DNA of 64,000 nucleotides, taken from positions 1-64,000 of the forward strand of contig NZ_JACJQG010000029.1 of assembly GCF_014696435.1 (NCBI RefSeq), read 5' to 3'. The DNA comes from Calothrix anomala FACHB-343. Lineage in GTDB: Bacteria; Cyanobacteriota; Cyanobacteriia; Cyanobacteriales; Nostocaceae. Position numbers and translations under genes: made by a program. How positions within the stretch are numbered: position 1 is the first letter of the stretch; each line of letters starts with the position of its first letter. The notes beneath the pieces are model-generated. The model saw only the letters and a program-made list of their open reading frames with translations. It ran no database searches and was not told the DNA's origin. Shown here piece after piece: positions 8,795 through 18,198 of the stretch.

Positions 8795-10726
8795 TTATCG
8801 AGCGATGTTACCAATTTGATTCCAAGCATTGACTACTTGCAAAAGATTTTGTGGTAAGTTCTTTTGAGAAGCGTCATTATATCTCACTGTGGCTTGGGTA
8901 CTGGTGAGGGTATAGGTAATAAAATCAGCTGCGCCTGGGGGTGCTGGATAACTCAAATTTTTGTATTCACCAAAACGCGATCGCTTGATTATTTCCTCAA
9001 ATTGTCGCACATGTAAAGGAGAAATGCGGCGCACGCTGCGAGAAGAATCGTTAGCATCGCCAACCCGCACTCTAATCAAGGTTCCATCTTTGAGTAAAAC
9101 CGTTTCATAGGTGATAGCAGCAAAGCCACCACTAGAAATTTGGCGAAATACCACATCTTTATCTAAAGGTAATGGGATTTCATTTGCAGGAATTGGTACA
9201 GCGTCACCTGTATTGTTACCCGTACCGCTATCAGATATAGGATTATTGCGCAGTCGATTCCAAGCTTTGATGACATTGCGTAAATCGCTGGGTAACTGAT
9301 CCTGAGAAATATTATTGTATTTAACAGTACCATCTACACTGGTGAGAGTGTAAGTTACATAATCAGCAGCGCCAATAGGTGCGGGGTAACTCAAATTTTT
9401 AAACTGTGTAAATCTGCTGCTAGCTAACAATTGTTGAAATTGTTGTACCTGTTGCAAAGAAACTCGGCGTACTCTGCGTTCGGAATCGTTAGCATCGCCA
9501 ATTTTCACTCGAATCAAGCTACCATCGTCAAGTAAAACTGTTTCATAGGTAGCGCCAGTCAAACCCCCACTAGCAATTTGGCGAAATACCACATTTCTAT
9601 CTAATGGTGGTGGGAGTTCGTTTTGGGGAATGGCAACTGCTGTGAGTTTACCACTATTTCCATTATTTCTATTCGGGCGATCGCGATTTACCAAATCGAC
9701 TTGAGAACCAGTTTCATCGCTGAAAAACACCCAAGGACTAATTCTATTATTTGATTTAACAAATACTTCCCAACCAGATACTAATACAGGATCGCAAGGA
9801 TTGGGAAATGTTGACTGTTCGCAACCCCTAGCAAATTTCTTCTGTTTATATGCAACGATGTTAAGTGTGTTGATAGGTAACCCGGAAACCTGGGAAGCTT
9901 GACGCAACACCGCATTTCTCACGGTTTGGGGTAATTGCTGACTTGTAGTTTGGCTAGCATTTTCATTTAACCTTATTGTAGAACCTGTCTCATCAGTGTG
10001 ATACACCAGAGTTTGTCCTACAGCTGCCACCGCACCCACCGCTACCCGCCAACCTGGTACTATAGCTCTCAGACAACCTTCAGCAGCAGTACCTAATTCT
10101 AAACAGCCATCGTTCCAATTTTGTGGCTGCGCTTGAATAATTTTTAGCTGAGAAATCTGTTGTTGCAATTTTGTAGAAGCAGCTTGTAAAACCGCATTCC
10201 TCACAGATTGTGGTAATTGAGTAGTTGGGTTAGTTGTCGGATTTTGTGCTGTAGCTAGCCGGATAGAACTGCCGTTATTATTAGTGTGATAAACCCAGTT
10301 TTGTCTACCATCAGAAATCACAAATCGCCAACCAGGAACTATAGCTTGGGTACAAAATTCATCTGGTTGAGGTAGTTCTAAGCAACCATTGCGCCAATTG
10401 TGTTGACTGTAATCAGTTAGTCGCAGTTGATTGCGATTAATTCCCGTTCTGCGCGACGCATCTTGAATAACTGCATTTACTATTGAACGTGGTAATTTAT
10501 TTTGTCTAATATTTTGTTTATTGACTGTGTTTGTCGTCTCTGGAGACTGCGCCAAAGCAGCAGCATTACTACTTTTAATAGATGTGAACCCGCTACCAAC
10601 AGATAAAATTCCCGTTAACACTAAAGCAGTGAAAATCCTGGCGCGATCGCTGGTAGAATGATTACCCAAACAGCCTTTCATAAAATACCTCAATTGAAAC
10701 CTATACCCTTTTAGGCTTGAAAACAT
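8795..10726 (-). CDS. Secreted repeat protein with 3+2 domain duplications
   Basis: 643-residue protein I cannot assign to a named family. An N-terminal hydrophobic segment (about 30-58, ending AAALAQ) looks like a signal peptide. Three related modules follow at about 77-158, 170-254 and 264-347, each with 'LP..(V)RNAVL..AS', 'W(N/R)(D/N)GCLEL', 'C..AIVPGWR' and a (V/F)YHTD..GS.(I/V)(R/D)L ending; the paired cysteines may form disulfides. Two larger modules (about 366-492 and 511-640) share 'LD(R/K)(D/N)VVFRQI.SGG', 'TYETVLL.DG.LIRV', 'GDANDS' and 'KNLSYPAP.GAAD'. The signal peptide and cysteine pairs suggest a periplasmic or extracellular role. It is monocistronic, with heptamer repeats upstream. 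Confidence 0.75.
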   Translation of the reverse strand: MFSSLKGYRFQLRYFMKGCLGNHSTSDRARIFTALVLTGILSVGSGFTSIKSSNAAALAQSPETTNTVNKQNIRQNKLPRSIVNAVIQDASRRTGINRNQLRLTDYSQHNWRNGCLELPQPDEFCTQAIVPGWRFVISDGRQNWVYHTNNNGSSIRLATAQNPTTNPTTQLPQSVRNAVLQAASTKLQQQISQLKIIQAQPQNWNDGCLELGTAAEGCLRAIVPGWRVAVGAVAAVGQTLVYHTDETGSTIRLNENASQTTSQQLPQTVRNAVLRQASQVSGLPINTLNIVAYKQKKFARGCEQSTFPNPCDPVLVSGWEVFVKSNNRISPWVFFSDETGSQVDLVNRDRPNRNNGNSGKLTAVAIPQNELPPPLDRNVVFRQIASGGLTGATYETVLLDDGSLIRVKIGDANDSERRVRRVSLQQVQQFQQLLASSRFTQFKNLSYPAPIGAADYVTYTLTSVDGTVKYNNISQDQLPSDLRNVIKAWNRLRNNPISDSGTGNNTGDAVPIPANEIPLPLDKDVVFRQISSGGFAAITYETVLLKDGTLIRVRVGDANDSSRSVRRISPLHVRQFEEIIKRSRFGEYKNLSYPAPPGAADFITYTLTSTQATVRYNDASQKNLPQNLLQVVNAWNQIGNIAR

Positions 10727-10733
10727 TAAACCC

Positions 10734-10816
10734 TGACTAATAACTAATAACTAATTACTAATTACTATTGACTATTGACTATTGACTATTGACCAATGAC
10801 CAATGACCAATGACTA
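10734..10816. repeat. Heptamer tandem repeats (CTAATTA, TTGACTA, ATGACCA)
   Basis: Three heptamer types follow one another without a break upstream of the 643-residue secreted protein: CTAATAA/CTAATTA, then ATTGACT, then CAATGAC. The type changes by single substitutions while the 7-base phase is kept. Confidence 0.85.
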
Positions 10817-11155
10817 CTAGAAATTAAACAAGCGTCTATCTTCTGTTGCAGATGGGAAGATAGACGCCTATAAGTTTATAGTTTGTTCCTGAATTATTGG
10901 AGCTAGTACCACTATGCACAATTCGTATTTAGGCTTTCGCCGGGGTTGAAAATACTTTTAATGCAAGACTTTACTTTGACCATAGCCTCATGCTCAGTCA
11001 ACTTAAACCTTAAAATCTACAATAATCCACAATTGTATTAAGCATTGAATATTTATTGATGGTTTGGCGCATCAAATTTGATATAGCTAATTTTTTGCCT
11101 TTTTAGGTGCAAATCTCACATTAATCTGATATCTGGATCGCTAGCGCCAAAAGTC
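10817..11155. other. Spacer with a 12-bp inverted repeat
   Basis: No gene seen. GCGTCTATCTTC (from about 10831) and GAAGATAGACGC (ending about 10868) can form a 12-bp hairpin. It has no following T run, so I do not call it a terminator. Confidence 0.5.
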
Positions 11156-11656
11156 TTAAGCACTAAGAGCTTGTTGTTCCACTGTCTGTGAGTTTGGGAC
11201 ATCAAATCTAATAGTACTGGCTGCCCAGTCTTTGAGATCGGGTGCTAACCAAACTAGTTTCCGCAGAATTTCATCATTTACCCACAACACCAAAGGACAA
11301 TGAAACTGTTTGCGGAATTCATCTCGCATGAGATTGGTACTAATGATCAGTTCATTAATATCAATTACAGATTCTAAACCTCTGACCATCAAAACTTCAG
11401 GTTGAGCGACGCCGACTGTAGTTGAAATGGTTGTATAAAGTGTTTCAGTTGCCGGTGGTAGGACAATCTCTTGGATTTGTGCTGATGAAAACTCTGTTAA
11501 CAGATTCAGTACTTGCTGTTGCCTATGGGCAGAATTGCAAGATACCAAGATTAATGAAAATGCACCAGCAGAAACCATCAATGCTCTTGCGAGTCGTTTG
11601 GTGGAGGCGATGGTACTCCCCATACCATCTTGTGAATTGTGAAAGCTGCTGATCAT
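11156..11656 (-). CDS. Stand-alone N-terminal sensor-like fragment
   Basis: 166-residue protein. 'RLARALMVSAGAFSLILVSC', then 'QEIVLPP', 'VLMVRGLESVIDI' and 'FRKQFHCPLVLWVNDEILRK' followed by 'LAPDLKDWAASTIRFDVP' recall the N-terminal region of large cyanobacterial STAND/TPR-type proteins, where this part precedes long repeat arrays. Here the frame ends shortly after the 'TIRF' strand, so it is either a decayed remnant or a free-standing domain. The hydrophobic LVSC could be mistaken for a lipobox, but in relatives I recall, this is a buried beta strand. The family link is from memory and unconfirmed. It starts at ATG 11654-11656 and is monocistronic. Confidence 0.5.
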   Translation of the reverse strand: MISSFHNSQDGMGSTIASTKRLARALMVSAGAFSLILVSCNSAHRQQQVLNLLTEFSSAQIQEIVLPPATETLYTTISTTVGVAQPEVLMVRGLESVIDINELIISTNLMRDEFRKQFHCPLVLWVNDEILRKLVWLAPDLKDWAASTIRFDVPNSQTVEQQALSA

Positions 11657-12150
11657 TATAAAATCCTGCCTTTGGTCTTTAAAAGTACCTTAGCCTTTTC
11701 AGTTTAATTCGCTCACCAACTAGTTATCCAATGTATTTATAGGTAAAATTCGATAACATTTTGTTTGATGACCTACAGTAATCATACGCATGATTTAATA
11801 TTTGAGGGTGGAGTGTGTGACCCCGCATTTACGGAAAAATAACGTAAATGCATGTAATCGAAATTACAAAAAAGCCAAATTCACACGTTCATAGAGTAAT
11901 TTATAGACAAAAATCCAGGTATGTTACATTACTTTGCCCGCAGCAATCAAAAATAAAATTAGAGATTTTTTTTGGTGAAAGATTCCATTAAAAGTGGTAA
12001 TTATAAACTTACATCATCGGCAGGCACTCGTGACAACAATTGGTATAAATATTTAAAAAGCAATTTATTAAGCTATTAAACAGCAGGTATTAATGCAACT
12101 TTTGGTGGATGATTAAAGTCATGGTTTGTGTATGACAAAGCTTGTAACAA
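11657..12150. other. Divergent promoter region
   Basis: 494 bases between divergent genes. I see no coding sequence. AT-rich segments suitable for promoters are present on both strands, but no specific operator could be recognised. Confidence 0.5.
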
Positions 12151-13413
12151 ATGATGAAGAAACTGGTGAAGCAGTTAGCGACTGTTGTGAGATGGAATTT
12201 TTACCAAACTAGCAAGCGGGGATTATTTGCAATAATTGTAGTTTTGAGCATGATGGCGAGTCTCATGCTTTCTTTCCCGTTAAATGCTCAAACTCCCACT
12301 TCTTTACCTGTGCGATCGCCGGGAACGGAATTAAGAGGTGTATGGTTAACTAATATTGATAGCGACGTTCTCTTTGAGGGCAATCGTCTTAAATCTTCTT
12401 TACAAAAACTCAAAGAACTTAACTTTAATGTTGTTTACCCCACAGTCTGGAATTGGGGTTATACCTTGTATCCTAGCAAAGTTGCCGCCTCAGCCATAGG
12501 GCGATCGCTCGATCCCACACCGGGATTGCAAGGGCGAGACATGCTCAAAGAAGTAGTCGAAGAAGGACACAAGCAGAGTTTAAAAGTTATTCCCTGGTTT
12601 GAATTTGGCTTTATGGCTCCAGCCGATTCCCAATTAGCCAAACGTTACCCCCAATGGCTAACCAATCGGCGTAACGGAACGCGGATTGTTAAAGAAGGTA
12701 CCCATGACCGAGTTTGGTTGAGTCCCTTTCGCCCAGATGTGCAAAAATTTATCCAAGATTTAATCGTGGAAATTGTTAAAAACTACGATATTGACGGGAT
12801 TCAATTTGATGACCATTTTGGCTTACCCTCAGAGCTAGGCTACGATCCTTACACGATAGCCCTCTACAGAAAAGAACACCGGGGACTTGCACCTTCTAAC
12901 AATCCAAAAGACCCAGAGTGGGTAAGCTGGCGAGCCAATAAAATTACCAACTATATGAAACAGGTATTTACAGCTATCAAAGCCGTGAAAAAAGACTGTA
13001 TAGTATCTGTAGCGCCCAATCCGCAGCGTTTCTCTTACGAATACTTTTTAGCCGACTGGGAGAAATGGGAACGCATGGGATTAGTAGAAGATTTAGTTTT
13101 GCAGATATACCGTGACGATTTGAAGGTATTTGTCAAGGAATTAGAGTATCCCGAAGTTATAGCTGCTAAAAAGCATATCCCGGTGAGTATCGGCATATTA
13201 TCCGGGTTAAAAGGTAAAACTGTACCCATACAACAAATTCAAACACAAGTACAAAAAGTACGCGATCGCAATTTTGCTGGCGTCGCCTTCTTTTTCTACG
13301 AAACCCTTTGGAATATGAGTAAAGAAAAACCTTTAGATAGGCAAACAGGATTACAGCAAATCTTCCCCAACAGCACAACCTACCCGAATTTACTCGCCGG
13401 CTGGAAACCTTAG
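12151..13413 (+). CDS. GH10-like (DUF187/GHL10) secreted glycosidase
   Basis: 420-residue protein with an N-terminal membrane or signal segment (about residues 24-46, ending LNAQTPTS), so probably periplasmic or exported. The mature part begins 'GTELRGVWLTNIDSDVLFEG', the hallmark start of the glycosyl-hydrolase-like GHL10/DUF187 (YngK) family, which has a TIM barrel. Further family signatures are 'LNFNVVYPTVWNWGYTLYPS', 'LKVIPWFEFGFMAP', 'DIDGIQFDDHFGLPSELGYD' with the acidic pair expected at the active site, and 'VLQIYRDD'. Its substrate is unknown; cell-wall or extracellular glycan is plausible. ATG 12151 is followed by a second ATG and lacks a clear ribosome binding site. It is monocistronic. 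Confidence 0.88.
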   Translation: MMKKLVKQLATVVRWNFYQTSKRGLFAIIVVLSMMASLMLSFPLNAQTPTSLPVRSPGTELRGVWLTNIDSDVLFEGNRLKSSLQKLKELNFNVVYPTVWNWGYTLYPSKVAASAIGRSLDPTPGLQGRDMLKEVVEEGHKQSLKVIPWFEFGFMAPADSQLAKRYPQWLTNRRNGTRIVKEGTHDRVWLSPFRPDVQKFIQDLIVEIVKNYDIDGIQFDDHFGLPSELGYDPYTIALYRKEHRGLAPSNNPKDPEWVSWRANKITNYMKQVFTAIKAVKKDCIVSVAPNPQRFSYEYFLADWEKWERMGLVEDLVLQIYRDDLKVFVKELEYPEVIAAKKHIPVSIGILSGLKGKTVPIQQIQTQVQKVRDRNFAGVAFFFYETLWNMSKEKPLDRQTGLQQIFPNSTTYPNLLAGWKP

Positions 13414-13886
13414 AAAGGATGAAAACTCGCCCCGAAACGAATTGTTGCTGTTCATAGCCCAGGGTTTTTGATTGCCCAGCACCAACTGAAAGGTACTTTA
13501 AAATCTTGAACCCTAGGTATAGTAAGCATTTTCCGAATATCTTACCGAAAACTACACAGATATGCCCAATATCTTCCGGATTTGTACTTATCCAAAAGAG
13601 AATAGAGAATAAACCTATTGAATCATTTCTGGGCAAATGAGAGCAAATTTTTCCAATTTTGATAGATGGAAAATTTGCGCATCTATTGTCTATGAGAATA
13701 TCTGATAGCCAAGTTTTATTGTTGGCATAAATTCTCATGCAAAAAAGATAATAAATGTTTATTTAATCAGAGTGATAGAAGAGGTGTAACTACAGATTAT
13801 ATAAGCTTTGCTTCCTTCATTTGCTCCTATGCGGCTTATGTAATTTTTTCTAGTTAATCAAGTTGAGCCAAGCCAAAAATATTATT
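13414..13886. other. Spacer, no gene seen
   Basis: Frames in this stretch run antisense into the preceding gene and do not look like proteins. An AT-rich block at 13735-13860 probably carries the promoter of the RTX-like gene. Confidence 0.5.
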
Positions 13887-15062
13887 ATGACAACCAGAAT
13901 TTTTCGGGGAACTAATTACACTGTTGAATCATTGAGAGGAAGTGACCAAACTTTTAAAACTAAACAGAAAAATACTTGGTTAGAAATTATAGGTACGAAT
14001 AATATCATCAGTACTGGTAAAGGTAATGATGTCATTTTGGCAAACCTTAGATTCACGGGTATTGGTAATTATCCTCCTTATGTTGGCCCCGCAATCTTTT
14101 ATGATGGTTATGATGGAATACTTGAATCATCAAAAAGAGGTACTACCATTATTGACACTGGATCTGGCAATGATTATGTTGCTCTAGGAGAGGGTAAATA
14201 TATTGTCGATCTCGGCCAAGGGAACAATATTCTTGATAGTGGTGGTACTTCCAGTTATATATCAGCTGGAAACGGCAATAACATTATTCAGGTGTTAACA
14301 GTTGATAATTGTCAAATTAATCTTGGTAATGGTAATAACTCAATTTATTTAGGAACAGGAAATGTTTCTGTATCCACAGGTTCAGGAAATGATTTGATTA
14401 CTATAAATATTGATGGGCTATTTGGAATTTTAGGTGATGTCCTCTTTGACGAAGCAGTACCTTATAAACAAATTATCAATGCAGGAAACGGGGACAACCT
14501 GCTTAAGGTAGCCGTATATGGAGAAACAAGTATTACGACAGGATCGGGGAAAGATTTCGTTTTAGCCACCTCTGCAAATACCCAAATTCTTGATAAAGAG
14601 CCTAATTTAGATTCCGTCGATATTCTCACGGGAAGTGGTAATGACACAGTGATTACTCTTGGCACTAAAAGTTTCATTAATGCTGGTACTGGAGATGATT
14701 TGATATTTTCTGGTATAGGAGACGACACGATTTATACTGGAAGTGGTCGTGATGTTGTTAATCTCCGAAGACAAACTTTTTTTGCTCCCAGTCCCATCCA
14801 AGACCTTGAAGAAATATACGCTTCAGAAACCACTGTTCAAGGGGGTGGTAACGATACTGTTTATCTTGGAAGCGGTCATAAAACAGTTATTTTGGGAAGC
14901 AGTGGCTTTGCTACAATCTATGGTTTTGGCAAGAATGATAGTTTAGATGTCAGTGGGTTAAATGCCAGTTTCACACAAATAGGAAATGACACACTAATCA
15001 GTTCAGGTGGTAATTCTTTAGGAATTATCAAAGAATATACAGGTTCATTAACTTTGGTCTAA
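13887..15062 (+). CDS. RTX-like calcium-binding repeat protein
   Basis: 391 residues from ATG 13887 (MTTRIFRGTNYTVESLRGSD). The frame extends to a TTG at 13863, but ATG gives a more typical start. Almost the entire length is made of glycine/asparagine-rich nonapeptide-like repeats such as 'GTGNVSVSTGSGNDLIT' and 'GTGDDLIFSGIGDDTIYTGS', which form a calcium-binding beta roll in RTX proteins. It ends 'DSLDVSGLN..FTQIGNDTLI', a usual RTX C-terminal motif. There is no signal peptide, as expected for type I secretion, and no enzymatic domain. It could be an S-layer-like or adhesive surface protein. The nearest type I exporter genes start about 4.7 kb downstream (ABC 19787-21931, HlyD 22326-23666). 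Confidence 0.82.
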   Translation: MTTRIFRGTNYTVESLRGSDQTFKTKQKNTWLEIIGTNNIISTGKGNDVILANLRFTGIGNYPPYVGPAIFYDGYDGILESSKRGTTIIDTGSGNDYVALGEGKYIVDLGQGNNILDSGGTSSYISAGNGNNIIQVLTVDNCQINLGNGNNSIYLGTGNVSVSTGSGNDLITINIDGLFGILGDVLFDEAVPYKQIINAGNGDNLLKVAVYGETSITTGSGKDFVLATSANTQILDKEPNLDSVDILTGSGNDTVITLGTKSFINAGTGDDLIFSGIGDDTIYTGSGRDVVNLRRQTFFAPSPIQDLEEIYASETTVQGGGNDTVYLGSGHKTVILGSSGFATIYGFGKNDSLDVSGLNASFTQIGNDTLISSGGNSLGIIKEYTGSLTLV

Positions 15063-15123
15063 TAGTTAATCTTCATACAGAATTGGTATAAAAGGACGGG
15101 GCTTTAATCCCAGTTTTTCGTTA

Positions 15124-15158
15124 AAGGATGAAGGATTGAATTTTTATCCTTCATCCTT
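15124..15158. terminator. Bidirectional hairpin between convergent genes
   Basis: AAGGATGAAGGAT (15124-15136) pairs perfectly with ATCCTTCATCCTT (15146-15158). It sits between the stop codons of the RTX-like gene and the convergent protease gene and could terminate both. The T-rich loop (GAATTTTT) lies within the hairpin; a clean U-tract after the stem is lacking. Confidence 0.5.
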
Positions 15159-15163
15159 CATCC

Positions 15164-16663
15164 TTATCCCCCAATTCCCAAACGCCCAGCCAAGCCAGGT
15201 GTCAGGGGAAGCAGGGTGGTAATCATTAAAAATAGCGCCAACAGCCCTAAAGCCGCCCTTGCATCATCGGGTTCGCTAATTTCATTCAAGCTGGGGCGTT
15301 CTAAATCCCGTTGTAAAAACAGAATTAAAATTGCCCAATACATTGCCAAAGGATTGGCAAGGGATACAATACCCAGCAAAATCAAAGTTGCTAAAGTCGC
15401 TCTACCTGCAGTTTTACGTCCATAAATTGCTTGGACAATGCGCCCACCATCTAATTGTCCGGCTGGCATTAAGTTTAACGCGGTGATGACTAACCCCAGC
15501 CAACCAATCACCACTAAAGGATGAACGTTTACCAAAGGTGAATGTAAAGCCGAACCAAGGACAACTCGCGCCAAGCTACCGACTAAAATTGAACCTTGGA
15601 AAAACTGATTGGGAATTTGAAATAAACTGCCGGGATGAGATAGCAACAAACCAACAATCAGCATTAACAATGAAACTATACCACCAGCCGCAGGCCCCGC
15701 CAAAGAGATATCAAATAAGGCTGTGCGGTTAGGTAAGAGTGACTCAAAGCGAGTAATTGCGCCAAAAGAGCCGATTTGCACTGCTGGGAGAAAGAACGGC
15801 CAGCTAAGGCGGACTTGGTGACGTTGAGCCAGTACCCAATGACCAATTTCATGGGCTACCAAAATTGTTAATATGCCAATACCTATGGGTAAAGTTTCTA
15901 CTAAGCGTTGTGTTTGTGCTAATAAATCAAAACCCAGGAGTATTCCCGCAGCTTCCAAACTGGTAGTGATAGTGGCGATAAATAGGATACCCGCAAATAC
16001 TTTTTGGGGTAAAGATGTAGGGCGCGGATCGTTGCGACTAGGGAGGACAATGACTACAGGCTTACCATCTGTATTTTCTACCAAAAATAACCGATAGCGA
16101 TCGCCTATACGCTCCTGTAAACTTTTACTCAAGCGAGTGTGGATTTCTTGCGCTTCTCCCCGCAAGTTACCTTTAAAAATTACGCCTTCCTGGTAGGGGA
16201 TTGTTTCTGTCGCAAAAAATGTGTCAATCCCAAAAATCCCTTTAATTGCACTCAAATCATCTTCGGGAATTGACACCACCTCAATTTTTATTTCCCCAAC
16301 TCCCACAGGAGTTTGAGAAACTGGTGTGGTATTACCTTCAGATGAAGCTTCAGCTGCTAACCGTTGGTTTGCTCTTTGCTTAATGAGTTCATCTTGTCCG
16401 GCTGAACGCAATTGCTTTCCTAAATAGACATACAATCCAGCCGAACCTACTACCAAAAACAATATACCCACTATGTTGATGTAAATTCCGGCGGCAAACA
16501 AGCCAAAAAACAACAGCCAAGGAGCCATCAACACCACCGACTGTAACCAGGCCAAGATTCCCAGCTTACCAAAAGGTCTAGCGCGATAAAAGCCCCAACC
16601 CAAAATGCCAAAAGCTACCAGGACAATTGTTGTAACGATAGAAGTTTCTGATAGAGTAAACAT
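15164..16663 (-). CDS. EGY-like site-2 intramembrane metalloprotease
   Basis: 499-residue M50 (site-2 protease) family member. Two N-terminal membrane helices (about 5-25 and 40-80) precede a soluble domain containing 'FKGNLRGEAQEIHTRLSKSL', matching the GNLR motif of the plant plastid EGY proteases. The catalytic zinc site is 'VAHEIGHWVLAQRHQVRLSW' (near residue 270), and the second aspartate motif is 'ALNLMPAGQLDGGRI' (near 395), each in a membrane helix. Plant EGY1 affects thylakoid development; the bacterial role is probably regulated cleavage of a membrane protein. It ends 16 bases from the terminator hairpin shared with the convergent RTX-like gene. It starts at the ATG 16661-16663 and is monocistronic. 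Confidence 0.9.
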   Translation of the reverse strand: MFTLSETSIVTTIVLVAFGILGWGFYRARPFGKLGILAWLQSVVLMAPWLLFFGLFAAGIYINIVGILFLVVGSAGLYVYLGKQLRSAGQDELIKQRANQRLAAEASSEGNTTPVSQTPVGVGEIKIEVVSIPEDDLSAIKGIFGIDTFFATETIPYQEGVIFKGNLRGEAQEIHTRLSKSLQERIGDRYRLFLVENTDGKPVVIVLPSRNDPRPTSLPQKVFAGILFIATITTSLEAAGILLGFDLLAQTQRLVETLPIGIGILTILVAHEIGHWVLAQRHQVRLSWPFFLPAVQIGSFGAITRFESLLPNRTALFDISLAGPAAGGIVSLLMLIVGLLLSHPGSLFQIPNQFFQGSILVGSLARVVLGSALHSPLVNVHPLVVIGWLGLVITALNLMPAGQLDGGRIVQAIYGRKTAGRATLATLILLGIVSLANPLAMYWAILILFLQRDLERPSLNEISEPDDARAALGLLALFLMITTLLPLTPGLAGRLGIGG

Positions 16664-17130
16664 CTCCCAACCTTTGATTTTGAGACCGAGCTAGTACAGC
16701 TGCGGTATTGCAGGTACATTATTTAATCTATAACGCCGTCTGTGGCTTACCCAAGTTTTAATCAGAATTTCTGCTTTTTCGCTCAGAGGTTAGGGTTTAG
16801 GGGCTAGGGGCTAGGGGCTAGGTGTGAGGGGAGAGAGATTTTAATATTTGATTGTGGGTTTTTCCCTAATACCAATTTAAATAGTTTTTGCGGCACATCA
16901 ATTCAGAATATTCTAGAGGGCATGGCAGTGCCATGCCCCTACCATCTGTTACATTCTTTATTTTTAATTTTTATAACAACAAATCATAAAAATTTAGCAA
17001 AATTAAAACAGCAAAAATGCAAAATCAAAAACTATTATTTTGATTTTGCATTTTAACTTTAGGCGATAAATTTGTTAACTAAACTTCTAGAGAGGTAATC
17101 CCGGTAATCCTCGTAAATGAAGACTTGAGA
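16664..17130. other. Spacer with heptamers and dispersed palindrome
   Basis: 467 bases without a gene. It contains a short TAGGGGC heptamer run (16797-16824) and copy 2 of the GGCATGGCAGTGCC repeat (16869-16960). Confidence 0.6.
16869..16960. repeat. Dispersed GGCATGGCAGTGCC palindrome repeat, copy 2
   Basis: ATACCAATTTAAATAG, TTTTGCGGCACATCA, TTCTAGAGGGCATGGC, AGTGCCATGCCCCTACC and CTGTTACATTCTT appear in the same order as in the copy at 1827-1946, with substitutions and a short insertion between the second and third blocks. Confidence 0.8.
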
Positions 17131-18198
17131 TTATTGCCAAGCTCTGTCATATTGAACAGGCCAGAGTTTATCATGTCCTAGCTGTTTTGCTGCTAGATGC
17201 GGCCAGTAAGGATTGCGCAATAATTCACGACCTAACAACACAATATCAGCGCTACCTGTACGAATGATTTTGTCTGCTTGTTCTGGTGATGTAATTAAGC
17301 CAACTGCGCCTGTATCAATATTTGCTTCGCGGCGGATGCGTTCAGCAAACTGAGTTTGATAACCTGGTTTTAGCGGAATATTAATACCCGGTATAATGCC
17401 ACCGGAGGAGCAGTCTATTAAATCCACTCCTAAAGATTTGAGTTTATCGCTTAAAGCCACACTTTGCTCGATATCCCAACCTTTGTCTACCCAATCAGTT
17501 GCAGAAATCCGCACAAATAATGGATGTGTTTCCGGCCAAACTTCGCGTACACCTTGAACGATTTCTCTAAGCAATCGGGTACGATTTTCAAAGCTACCAC
17601 CATAATCATCGGTGCGAGTATTAGCCAAGGGTGAGAGGAATTGGTGTATTAAATAACCGTGCGCTGCGTGAATTTCGATGACTTTGAACCCAGCTTGTAA
17701 AGAACGTTGAGCAGCTTTGACAAAAGCATCGGTAACTTGTTTAATACCATCAATGGTCAAGGCTTCTGGTATGGGACTATCTTTACTAAATGCGATCGCA
17801 CTACTGGAAACTAAAGGCCGCCAACCTTCCTGATTTTCATCTAAAAATTTTCCTCCCTTGCTGGGTTTGGCTGTGCTGGCTTTTCTTCCCGCATGAGCCA
17901 GTTGTATCCCTGCTACAGCGCCAAAATTATGAATTAATTCGACAATTTGAGCTAAATTTTCAACATGTTCATCTAACCATATTCCTAAATCTTGGGGACT
18001 AATGCGTCCTCTTGGTTCTACTGCTGCTGCTTCTGTTAAAACTAAACCAGAACCGCCGACTGCGCGGGAAGCTAAATGTATTTTGTGCCATTCATTAGCA
18101 TAACCGTTGGTACTGGAATATTGACACATCGGTGAAACGGCAATGCGGTTGCGAAAATTAACTTCACGAATCCTGAATGCTTCAAACAATTGTGCCAT
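17131..18198 (-). CDS. Old-yellow-enzyme family NADH:flavin oxidoreductase
   Basis: 355-residue FMN enzyme of the YqjM/NamA-like branch of the old yellow enzymes, which reduces activated C=C bonds using NAD(P)H. Seen: 'NRIAVSPMCQYSS' with Cys25 and Tyr27 that tune the flavin in YqjM, 'AGIQLAHAGRKAS', 'EIHAAHGYLIHQFLSPLANT' with the His pair binding substrate, then 'RTDDYGGSFENRTRLLREIV' and 'DIVLLGRELLRNPYWP' for phosphate binding. Length is typical. It is cytoplasmic, with no signal peptide. It starts at the ATG 18196-18198. A role in detoxifying enones or oxidised lipids is likely but cannot be fixed from sequence. It is monocistronic. Confidence 0.93.
   Translation of the reverse strand: MAQLFEAFRIREVNFRNRIAVSPMCQYSSTNGYANEWHKIHLASRAVGGSGLVLTEAAAVEPRGRISPQDLGIWLDEHVENLAQIVELIHNFGAVAGIQLAHAGRKASTAKPSKGGKFLDENQEGWRPLVSSSAIAFSKDSPIPEALTIDGIKQVTDAFVKAAQRSLQAGFKVIEIHAAHGYLIHQFLSPLANTRTDDYGGSFENRTRLLREIVQGVREVWPETHPLFVRISATDWVDKGWDIEQSVALSDKLKSLGVDLIDCSSGGIIPGINIPLKPGYQTQFAERIRREANIDTGAVGLITSPEQADKIIRTGSADIVLLGRELLRNPYWPHLAAKQLGHDKLWPVQYDRAWQ

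Noticed and set aside
11540-11560. Lipobox (LVSC) in the short sensor-like protein
   Set aside because: In the relatives I recall this hydrophobic stretch is an internal strand, and no classic charged N-terminus precedes it closely.
13166-13738. 190-codon antisense frame over the GH10-like gene end
   Set aside because: It lies largely on the opposite strand of a clear gene and its composition is not protein-like.
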